A stretch of DNA of 64,000 nucleotides. Origin: Synaphobranchus kaupii. Its lineage: Eukaryota > Chordata > Actinopteri > Anguilliformes > Synaphobranchidae. A program made the translations under genes and the position numbers. Shown one piece after another: positions 25,542 through 37,500 of the stretch; the first letter of the stretch is position 1, and the number at the start of each line of letters is the position of its first letter. The stretch is from positions 121,736,264 to 121,800,263 of the forward strand of contig CM056376.1 of the NCBI GenBank assembly GCA_029718625.1, written 5' to 3'. The notes below the pieces were generated by a model. It was not told where the DNA came from. It saw only the letters and a program-made list of their open reading frames with translations, and ran no database searches.

Positions 25542-28500
25542 CTGTCATCAGAGAGGCATGTTAAACATCAGGCTTGAGTGGGTTGGGAGGGAGGAGTTGG
25601 GATGAACAGGGAAAGAGGTAGTGGAGCACATATAAAAGCTGGGTAACTTCTTGGTAAAACAAATTTGTAATTTACGAAGAAATATAAGAAATATGCAATT
25701 TGGACGATACTTCATCATTCAACAGTTCATTTCCAGACTTAGGTTTTACCAATTCTAGAGAAGACACATTTTTCAAAATGTAATTGTATTCCACAGCTTT
25801 TCATAAGAGTGGCCCAGAAGAATACCATTAAACACACTGTCGGTGAAGATACGTTCCTGTGCATATGTATATATGATATGAATAAAAATTATACAAAGTC
25901 AGTTTAGCGATGTTGCTTGTGTAACTTATCTGCAATGCTAAATGTTCTTTTTCAAATGAAAGGAATTTAACTTCTGTAGCAGTTGCGCAAGTAAGATTAT
26001 ACACTGCAGGAATCTTGCTATTTATATGCAAATCTCCCTTAATCAGTCTATTCCGACAACTCTCAGCATGTGGCTCAGAAAAACAGACCTGCTTCTATAC
26101 TTTCTGAAACCAGGCCCCTCTTGCTAGACACTGGTTTAGGCAATCACTGCACAAAGCTCACCTAATCAGTCAAAACCAATTAAACAGTTTCACGGTAGTG
26201 CAATATTTTATTTTTTGTCTTGTACATCCCCTTATAATTAAAAAAAATCATCCTTAAATGGCCTTCATTAAGACTTCCGCCACTCTGGTGATGAAGGGAA
26301 AGGAAATAGTTTCATTTTCTAGCTTTACATTTCTTAAAGCTATGCAAATGTGGGCGAAGAGGATGGGGGTAGTGTATCAACACCACAATTAGCATATCAC
26401 AACACAAAATAATCAGGGACTGATGAGACATAACTGACAGTGTGTTGTTGATTACAGCACTGAATATGCTGCTGGTTAATAGAAATACACAAAAAGAAAA
26501 AAAAAATACAGGTGGAGTTAACGCTACATTAAATTATTTTTTTCATTTTCCAAGTTGACAGCCTTATAATTAACTATTCACACATAAATACACACACACA
26601 CACACAATGATGCACGTGCGCACACACAATTAATGTAGGCGTGCATGCACATATTACACACTAAATTTATTCCCCATGTATATGAGGTGCCACACCACTT
26701 ATCTGAGCATTGCAAAATGAATTGTTTACCTTGTTCTTCCAAACGAAAATAAAAAAATGTTTGGAACAAACATTTCTTTTTTTGGAAATCTAATTACAGA
26801 AAATTAAATGGAAAGTATGCCACTGACCTGTCCCGACTCTGAAATGTCAGCTAGCCGACTAGGCTATCTAGCTAGCTTACTTACGAAGCAATCTTAGCTG
26901 TTCACTGACGGGAGCCATCTAGCTTGTTGGCTAGTTAGCTAACTGCCTGAACATAACAAGAACACAACAAGGCTAAAAGGTTGTAGACACTTGTTTGACT
27001 TTCCTTTCAGAAATTTCCTTATATATTCCCATTGCGTTGATGAAAGCCAATCAAAAAATTAGTTTGAACAGACCATTTTCAATCAGAGACAATAACTGTT
27101 ATATTTGCTGATTGGCTATGGAATTTTTTATTTATTTAATTTAATTTAATTAAATTTTTTAAAATTTATGCCTATGTCTGAATATGGACAGTGTTGTGGA
27201 TTTTAGCTATGTGTACAGTAGGCTGATCGTCTACTGAACCACTCACACCTGAGCCCTGTTAAAAAAAAGAAATCCCTCACCTGAGTCTTGCTGGCTTTGC
27301 TGGGGTTCTTGGACTTCCTGTTGCTGGTGAAATAGTGTAGGGTTCCGTACTCTATCAGTGCGGCGAAGGTGAAGATGAAGCAGACGGACACGAAAAGGTC
27401 CATGGCTGTCACATAGGACACCTTGGGGAGGGACTTCCGAGATATCGTGCTGAGGGTCGTCATGGTGAGCACTGTGGTGATCCCTGTGGGATAAAACATT
27501 ACATTACAATCATTTGGCAGACGCTTTTATCCAAAGCGACGTACAATAATAAAACCCAATTGTCTGTCTGTACACATCTGATCACATCAATACCCAAAGA
27601 AAAAAATCTATTTTCAATTGTTGTCTCATGATTTCGATTGAAACTGCACTGCAATACTGCTCAATTTCAATATAGGTAATCAGTTATTATGTTTAAACAA
27701 GGGCTGTAATAATCAATATATTAATTGGAGCAACTTTTTAAACATAATTAATCAGGTTTACTTTTACTTACATTACAATTATTAGTACCTTTCGCCTTAG
27801 ATGAGCCTCACTTGTAAGGCTCACAACCTTATGGCTCTAGGAGCCTTACCAAGTCGATGCTCCACTTGATAATAGATAATATCCCCAGAAATTCTGGGAA
27901 TGTGCTCTGCTAATAAACCAATGTTGAGTTACACCTCCTGTTGAATCATGATCTCATGTAGGTTCAGTTCCAATTGAACGTGGCAGTTCAAGCCAACTCA
28001 ACCACTGACTTTTAACATACTACTTGTTACGTTTCTGCCATGTTCATGCCACGTTTCATGTTTAGTTATTGTCACAGTTTATTTTTCTGTTCTTGTCATG
28101 CTTGTGTTCTGTTTATGTTACGATGCAGTTTATTTAGCATACATATTTCCGTGTTTTTCTGCAGCCTTGCATTCATGCTGTTTTCCCTCTCTCTCTTGCT
28201 GTCACTCAGCCTTCCCTAATTGTTTCATTTTCCCGTGTCTATTTACTAATCTACTAACATTAGATCAGGATTGGGTAATACTAACTCTCTAACCATGTGT
28301 TCATGTTTACCTTACGTTTCTTGTGCATGTCATTTACTAATTTACTAACGCTAGGTCAGGATAGGTTTATTACTAACGATTACTAATTATCTTGTTACCT
28401 CGTCAGCTTTCCACACCTGATTCCCCTTCGCATGCTGCTCTCAAGCTAAGTGTCTGCACCTGTCTACACCTGCATATAAGCTCAGTGTTCATGTCTTGTC

Positions 28501-31500
28501 TTTGCGAAATTGTTGCCTGTTAGTTTACTACTGTCACTTTTGAGCGTTATCCATTGTCTGACTTTTGTTATTGATCCAAGCCTGTTTACTGACCATTGTT
28601 ACTGCCTGCCTACCGTTTCTACTGCCTGTTTTTGACCACGAGTTTTGCCTGCTGTCTGTTTGTACCTCTGCCCCGCGGATAGGACTTCGGTCTGACTCCT
28701 GCAACGTCCCACGACCTACGAACTCTGCTTACCCCTGAATTGTACTTCTGCTCCGCTGACAGCTACTCTGGTTTCTGAACTTGTGCATGGTGTACCGATT
28801 CCGAGACTGCCTTCTCCCTCGGTACTATACTTTGGTTTTTTGGCTGGATTTTCTGTGGATGAACTTTGCTTGTGTGACTACGATTTTTGGATTTCCCCAT
28901 AATAAAGCCCTTGCGGGCATTTATTATTACGTCCGTGTTCTGAGTCGTGCATTACGGGTCCAACCCGCACACACCTGTCTCACTACTAGCTATAACTTGC
29001 TATATACAGTCAGATTGCATGGATACCAGCCTGAAACATTGAAACTTTCCTTTCCAAATGCTCTGGAGAGAGCCCCTAGACTTGTGACTGATTAAAATGT
29101 GATATAGGAAACAAATAATCTCTTTCTACAAAATGTGGCACTGTAAAAAGTGATAATAAATCATAAATATCCACTGTCTTGGTATGGTTGACACCAGCCA
29201 ATGTGTGTAAGGAACAATGGAGTACAGACTTTACATGTTGAATTTTGGTCAAGGTAGATACAGTAGGAAACATGGCAGAGACAAAGTCTACTGTCTGCAT
29301 TCCAACTAAGTAGTGTTTAATTCCATACAAGGCTAGTGTGACAACTCAGCATTCTGAGCAAACAAATCTGTGATATTCCATCTTGAGATTTGCTGTGTTG
29401 GGGTTTCACCTTTATGAAGGAACACATTTTAGATTAATTAATGCTGAAAAATGGGATCAACAGATCATTATAGCAGTTATTAGTTCATTAATTAATAAGG
29501 AAATAAGAATGAAACATTTCTGTTTAATGAAAGCCCAAGTGCAAACCCCTATATTCATCTAGAAATCCACATGTAATTCAGATAATCCCCTTTTCAATTA
29601 TTTTTGCTGCAGTAACTTTGCCTCCTGAGTAGCCATTTTATGTTGAAGCAGAGCATGACAAATTAAAGTGCTTCCTTGTTCTTGACATTTGTGAACAAGG
29701 GATTTGAAATATAAAAAATGCATCATAGTTTGACCATCCCCAGATAAGAAGGCAGTCATTTAAATGGTTGCTGGATTTGATTGGAATGGTTTCAATGTTC
29801 TGTGACAGGCGAGACCTTACCGAGGGATGTCCTCGCTGGTACAGCGTCTTTGTTGATCCAGAAGGAAACCCATGAGAGCACAACAATCATACTGCAGGGA
29901 ATGTATGTCTGAATGGTGAAATAACCCATTCGCCGGCTCAAGTCAAAAAACACTGACATGACCACGTATTCTCCTGGAAACAGAAACCAGAATATTCTAT
30001 ACCAGTAGTACAATAGACTTTCCATTGTAATTCGTATTAGTTAAACTTTACTTTTAAAGTTACTACACGTCATCTGCACTGCACTATTTGCAGTGTACTG
30101 TGTACATGTAAAATTTGACTTCTCTACGAGAAAAGACTACTAAAGACTACATTTAAATGGGAGCGGGGCTCAGAAATGAGCTTTCTCATTCAATGCTTTG
30201 TGAGCTCAGAAAATTCGGAAACCCATGCTCTAAACAATCACAGCTGTCACATGCTCTGCTGTAGGGGTGCTGAAGTGTGAGAGATAAGTAACAGTGGGTA
30301 GGTATGATTTCACTATGCCCATGATGGGTGGATGTACCATATACATCTGTCATTACACTCAAGCCCTCCCATCAGTATTAGCAAATGTGTTTGCTACCAC
30401 GTGTTAGCGTCTGTAAATGTAGCCATGTTGCTCTTTTCCTAGTGTAGCAAATACAGGCAAAAGGCAATCGCTCATACCTGACTGTGTGCGCGCCACTTCG
30501 GAGGAGTTGCGCAACCCCACGAACGCGAACTGGTAAAGCCTCCAGTACCGTTGGTCCGCCACCTCCACCGACCTCCTCTGCCATCGGTAGAGAATCTCAT
30601 TTTTAGGATAGCCATCTAGAGGAGCACAGTCAAAGGAAACCTTTTAAGCCCGTGTTTCATCACGTGCCGCGTAGACCGTGCTCGGTCCTCTGACATGGGG
30701 AGCGATGGCGGCGCGCCGATGATGCGTAAATGTCTCAAGAGCGCAAAAAGTGCAGTTATGAATCCGATGCGCAATCATAGTCAGGCAGGCCATGGTGCAG
30801 CCTATGCCTCCAGAATAGCTTGGCAAGATGATGAGAACACGGAAACGCCAGAGGCTGAGGTGCATGCCAGTGAAATATGACACAGACATAGCATGAATCA
30901 CATCTAGCTGCGTGATGGGTTTATGACACCGACTTCATCTTTTCGGGGTGTTTATGGGCCATTCCTCCCCACCCTTTGATGAGTGTGGGACATGACAAGC
31001 GCATTATGGCCCGGAGTCATTCTGTAAAGCAGATGAAGTCTGGGATTTCTGCTTTGAGATGATGCACTTCCTCCTATCCAGATCTTCGCTAGAATGGATT
31101 TTTTTTTGGAGCGGGCGTTGGCATGGCAGTCGTGATGTGAAAGCGGAACCACGAGTGACAGAGTTACACCTACAGCTTGAGAATTCAAGGGGACAGGAGT
31201 GCTCATCCATAGGAAAGTTGTGCAGCTTAAGGTAGCACTCAGCATTAATGGTCAACCTAACATAGAGAAAACAAGGAAATACTCTGTATCAGAGCATGCA
31301 ATATTCCTCAAAGGTGAAAAAGGACACGTGAAAAAACATAACCCTAGTTTAAGACTATATTTACAGTGTGGTATGACATTCATATTAAATTATTAACAAG
31401 ATGTTTCATTGACAAGAAAGTTGAACTGACAACAAGAGCCTAGGGGCTAGATAACTGTATTGAGTAAAAGCCGGAACCCCCCCCAAACCTGGAACATAGA

Positions 31501-34500
31501 CTGAAGTAAAAAGCTGTTCTTACTCAGTGCAGTTATTCAGCTAACTCAGTAATCCGGCTTTGTGAAACAAGGGCCAGGAGATTAATTTTCATTACTCCCA
31601 CTGTTCAAATTTCTTCTTTCTTTTTTAATGAAGCTTGGAGGACTTTTGTGCTGGAGCCACATTCAAATGTATTTCTTTTGAAAAAAATAAATAAATAAGA
31701 AGTTTTTGTAACAATCCTAATAGCTTCATCAGCCCTTACCTGAGTGTGTACATCACCCGCCCGTTGCTCCACAGCCTCAGTAGTCGGTTGGGGGTGGTGA
31801 TCCAGTGGGCATCGGACTTCCTGGAGTTGCGGAAGAAGGTGTCTGGGATCCAGATCTTTCCCACCATGTTGCTGTTGAGCATCAAGACTTTCATGGAGCT
31901 GTTGAATTTCAACCTGCTGTCGTACCAAGTCTGGGCGAAGAATATGTCAATGGTGTACTCCTGTAACCAGATGAGAACACCTTGTATCATATGAATACAT
32001 GGAAATAATACTACTGCTAATATAGGTGTCACTGATATGAAGTTAGTGGGGGAAAACACACTATGGGTAGTCCCATATTGTTTTTGTTGGTTTTCTTTTT
32101 TTCAGTTCTACTCTTTCTTCTGATTTTCCCACAGATGTGTCCTAAAATTTCCATATCCCCAATGCCAATTTCTATAGCAATGGCAACATGAATGTCCTTT
32201 GTCTAATTGTGATTATTCACCCCAAATAACTTGTGGATTGAGATATTTTAGTATTGTGGAACTAGCACCAAATTCACTGTCATGATAAAACATAGAGTGG
32301 GCACGATTAAGCTAATTAAAATACCAACAGCCTGTCTGAATGTGAAAACTGTTAGCAAATAAAAAAGAGATTACAGAGAAGCTTGAGGCTTCTGTTTAAT
32401 TAAAGCTATAGCTAGCAGGATACACTGACCAGTAAAGCTGGAGTTGGATGATTCTTGAAATGACAAAAAAGAAATTACAACACATACAAACTTTCCCTCA
32501 CTGCTTCATAAGGGATGACCATGGCTTCCTAATATTTTCTTGAATGGTGCAACATGGGCAGCAGTGTGGCATAAAGGTTAGGGTTGTTTTAATTCTCAGT
32601 TGGGCACTGCCATTTCTACCCTTGAGTAAGGCATTTAACCTGAATTGATTCAGTGAACATCCAGCTGTATAAACAGATTGTATGTACAAAAATGCAATGC
32701 AATCTGGAAAAGAGCATCTATAAAATGACAAAAAAAGTAAATGCAAAATGTAACATATGACACTTCATATGTCCTTCATAAGGCTGTTATAAATCGATCA
32801 ATAACTTAGTAATAGAGGGATTCAATTATAACAATTCCTATAAAATCAATAAAGTTACCATTGATAAAATGATACTTTCAACCAACATTAGCTTTTCTCC
32901 CATAAACCACACCCACCTGTGTGTTGAACAGCATGTCAGACTGCTTATTAATTTTATGCCAAGGATTTAATTTAGGCATCAAGAAGCATCACAATGTAAT
33001 TTTCTGAATGAGTGCCCTCACAATTCTAATACTTTGCAGGACTCAGATAACAATATGTTTTTTTTTTACATCATATTAATATCTGCAATATAGACTATTG
33101 GCCTATGTCTTCATCACTGTTTATTGTGTAACCATTGTAATAAATGTTCTTACTGCACATGCTGTACACTTAAACAAAGGGACAAGGAACCAATAAAACC
33201 CCTGCAGCAATGAACTCCACACTGGACTGACTATGTCCACAGAGGACTTTTCTCACCCAGATTTCTAGAAACAATCTCGATTTCCCTAAAAGTACCCCAG
33301 TCACACTCCTGTGTAAGGTTTGGAGAACCAGGCGTGCAGCCAAGGAATTTAAAAGTGTATATCGTAATATACACCACTAAAGCGGACAGCTCCGCAGCAG
33401 TAAAGGAATAAACTAAAAATGGGAATGAAAACCTCCCGGCATAAGCCAAATCAAAAACAACCCCAAAACAGGGCGAACTCGAAAATAGCGAGTAATAAAA
33501 CAACAAAGGAACCTCACGTTCCCACACAAAAAGCGTTAATAGGAGGTCAGAGAAAAAACCAAAAGAAAGCCTGTGTAAAAGGGCGAGAGAACGAAAATGA
33601 AACTAGACCCTGTTACCTTAAGCTCTAGGTGAGAACGAGCTGAACCAAAAGGTAACAGGTAGAGGAGTATAAAGGATAAGAGAGAAGAGAAAAGGAAAGA
33701 TAAAGACTAAATAAATCTTTATCCTAACTCTACCCGGACTTTCTACATTTCTTAGGGCGGCAGTGTAGTATAACGGTTAAGGAACTGGACTTGTAACCGA
33801 AAGGTTGCAGGTTCAATTCCCAGGTAGGACACTGCCGTTGTACCGTTGAGCATGGTACCTAACCTGAATTGCTACAGTATATATCCAGCTGTATGAATGG
33901 ATAAATGTAATAAGATGTGATAAGAAGTTGTGTAAGTCGCTCTGGATTAGAGTGTCTGCTAAATGCCTGTAATTTAATGTTATTTGCAACAACCAGAAAC
34001 GTAGTGACCAAATCCTATACCTTACCGACTTCAATGTCAAATAGCTAGAATAGGTTCGATATTGAGCTTATATACAGTTACAGTGTTTTAGATTATTGGT
34101 TTTAGATGATTCCACACAGTAAATTCACAGTGAAATGTCCAGTGTTAATTCAACTCTAGCAGTGTATTATGAGCCTGCTCTGGCCAGATTAGGCTCATAT
34201 GTACACTGCTAGAGTTGAATTAACACTCGACAGTTTACTGTGCATTGAGGATGATACTGCCATACCCTACATACAGTGCAATGAAAATTTAAAGTGATCC
34301 ATTACAGTAGTAGTGACGGCACATTGTATTTTTGTTTTGTAGTTGTTCCCCCATGCTCTGAGGCTATCTGGAGCATACATACCCTGCACCACTATCCCTG
34401 ATCCATGAAAGGCCAGGGAAATTTGGTGAACCATGTATCCTACTCCAGCTCCAAAGACATAGAAATGTGTCCTTAAAGTGGACCCCACAGCATCAAAAGC

Positions 34501-37500
34501 TTTTTTGACCAAAGATCTTTGAAATCTCTGGATACGCTGCATAGTAAAATGTGGCAGCATCTTCAGTTACTTTGTTGATTGTTTTCCTATAAAAATGCTG
34601 CTTTTGTGTCTTTTTTTTTTCAGTCATTGCATGGTTACTTACTTTGTTAATTTTTTCCCCATAAAAGTGCCATAACAAACTATTTTGTGTCATAACAAAC
34701 TATTATTATTTGGCAATCTTATAATTTTTCAGAAATTAAACTCCTGTTAAGGGGCCTGGAAGAAAATTCTAGTTTTTTTTTCTCTTTTAATTTGCTCTGG
34801 ACAATGTGCCCTCCAACATGCTATCTGGCAATGTTATTATAAATTTCAATATATAAAAAAGTAAATAAAAATGTTTACATTAATTTATACTGCTGGTTAT
34901 TCATAATGACCATAACAATAATGCTTTGCTCAATGGCAGAGCCCAATGTAGGATGTCAGCCCACAAACATCTGCTTAGAAGTGGTCTAATCTTCAACATC
35001 CCATAAAGTACATTGCCACCACAAGTCAGGTGATTGGCTCAGCTGTTTTACAACATGCTAAAAGTCTTAAGTCACAGACCATCTGACATCACTTTCTCTT
35101 TCTGTAGTGTTTTCTCTGCACTCACCATGTTGATGGGATCGACCGGTCCAATGCTGTTCACGTACACTGCAGTCTCAATAACCGTTGGTCTAACTGAAAG
35201 AGATTTACCACCTGGATGAGAAATCAGCTGCAACAATGGATCACAAAGTTTGCATTTAATTGGAAACTATTGGTGCATATGGGAAAACCCTAGCATTTGG
35301 GGCCTAAACCATCAATATGGAGAGCTTGTGTTTCAATTCTCTCCAGCATTCTACACTCTTCAAAATAATGGATTAGCAACCCAGCTATATTTTTGCTTAG
35401 GATATTTATCCATGGCCTGCACTGATTGTATGAAGCTAATGAACTTAAGCCTTCACACTTACAGCACAATAGCTTGATCAATAACCATCTGGCTCTGTTT
35501 CAGTCTAGCAATTCAGTGATCAATTGCTTAAAAACACTTGGCTCTGGCAACAGTGCAAAGAGCAAGTTGACGTAGATAGTGCCAGCAAAATCAGACACAA
35601 ACACCTTGCAGCAACTACAGACTCTTTACATTTACATTTGGTTCCCCATATAAATGCACAGCATACCACAAGCATAGTTCTTTAGACCCAAACCCACGCA
35701 TAAAAAGATGAAAATTCAAAGATACAAAAAATACAAAGACATATCAAAATATCAAATCACTTGCCTCCAATGTCAGGGCGGAGTTTGTTGTCGTAACCCT
35801 CCAGTAATTTGTTTAGGATCAAGGTAACATCGCCCTCATAGACCTTAGGTGATAAAACCCACGTTTTGTTAATGGCAACATCCTCATAGTCCTCGTCTTC
35901 TAGTTTGTTGAGGCCAAATGCCAAACTTCAGGGCGAAAACAATGGAGGGAAACAAAAAGGAAACACATTCAAAGAAACAGAAACAATAGAAACAAAGCGA
36001 TCAAGAAACAGTCATAAACGCAAGGCACGAGATACGGGCAACACCAATGCATGGACAGCATTTAATGCAAGAAAACAATGTAACAGAAGCATTAATGGAA
36101 TGTATGAAATTGGTTGGGTTTGGTAATATTGAGGATATGAGCATTGCAACACAACAGAAAGAGAGGTCTTCATTTAATAAACTTCATTGAGAGCCTGTTC
36201 AGAAACATAACATTCAGTAATTTTTAGGACATTTTTAGCAATCCAATAATTATTCTGAATCTTAGACACTTCAGAGTCAAATGCAATTTCTGCAGATAAC
36301 TAGAAATTTTACACAAAACCATTTTCATGTATATTCAGAACAAATATTTCCTTTCCTGTCTGTTAAATTTTTTTTGTGATATAGTTTGTTGAAAATTCAC
36401 ACGGGTGTGCAGGAGTATTTTAAGTTTCTTGCCATCTAAAGTGTTTGTTTGAACCAGGCCTGATTTCTAACCAACTACATAAACGGAGAGAACTCTATAT
36501 TGAAACTGAAATTTGATTTAAATGACTTATTACATTATCTTGACGAGAATTGTGTAATGTCACGGTCTTGGATTGAAACCGACCCCTGCCAGTGCTGACT
36601 GTGGCCAGCAGTCCTGCAGGGGTGGCCAACAATTGACTTTCCATCGCCAACGGGATATATGGGAGAGATTCAGCCGGCAGGGATAGCAGTGTTCATTGCT
36701 CAAGCGACCCCGGTTGGCTGTCTGGGCGCCCGTGGCTTGCTCTCTGTGCACGCGTATGATTGGATATCCTCCTCCCCTGCTCTGATAGTGCGCGGCTAGT
36801 TGCGGTGTGAAAAGAAGCAGCTAGCTGGCATCACATGTTTTGGTAGAAGAACGCTGAGTTGTCTTTACTTTTCCGAGCTGGCAGCTAAACATATTGTACG
36901 CATTTTGTGAATTGGACATTCTAAATTCAGGTGGGAATGCCAAATGTATTTTTTTTATTTTTATAATTGTCTCATATCTTTATAGAAGTTGTGCTAAGTT
37001 TTGCTGTTAAGGACCTGAACATGTGGATGAAAACTCAATGTAGGTAAAAACGGTTGTTTTTACAAACATCGAGCTGTGTACAACAAAACTACATGGTTTA
37101 CGTGAGTGAAAAGCATAATGTACACAATAAGTAATTTTGCACTCAATTAATCTTACATTAATTATAGTGTAGTAAATTCACAGTATGTCAATATTAGTCC
37201 TAAATTTGATGCAGCTAATTAATGGCAATTCATTTTTAGTGAAAAGGTGAAATTATGGCTGAATCACGGTCCGTGATTACGGCCATAGTCTAAGTTTTAC
37301 TCAAGCTAATTTCAGACACTGAGTTTAAGAGTGCTGATAAGGCCACAGGGTCACCATCACATGAAGAGCTACAGCCCTGCATCCCCTGCCCCTTGTGTGA
37401 CATGGGAGAAGGCTCACAGCACAGTGACAGGCCAGCGCTCAGACAGAGCGTGCAGAGGTCATGGTATTCCTGAGAGGAATCGGTATCATCTCATGCTCTG

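Larger units (their letters stand above)
27484..29820 (-). other. gabrg1 intron 7
   Basis: 2337 bp. Two features dominate: a solo LTR (28025-28982) and, against the acceptor, a SINE-type tail (27490-27545). The remainder is unique AT-rich sequence. Confidence 0.85.
31961..35125 (-). other. gabrg1 intron 3
   Basis: 3165 bp. It contains one clear tRNA-derived SINE (33755-33985), a degraded relative (32558-32745), a hairpin MITE (34114-34242) and a purine-rich plus-strand segment (about 33410-33720). The remainder is AT-rich with no recognised content. Confidence 0.85.

Noticed and set aside
28781..29095. 104-codon plus-strand frame
   Set aside because: Spans the end of the solo LTR and its flank, so it cannot be a unit gene.
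33775..33835. Possible tRNA gene
   Set aside because: The tRNA-like head belongs to a SINE with a standard fish SINE tail; it does not fold as a full tRNA gene by eye.
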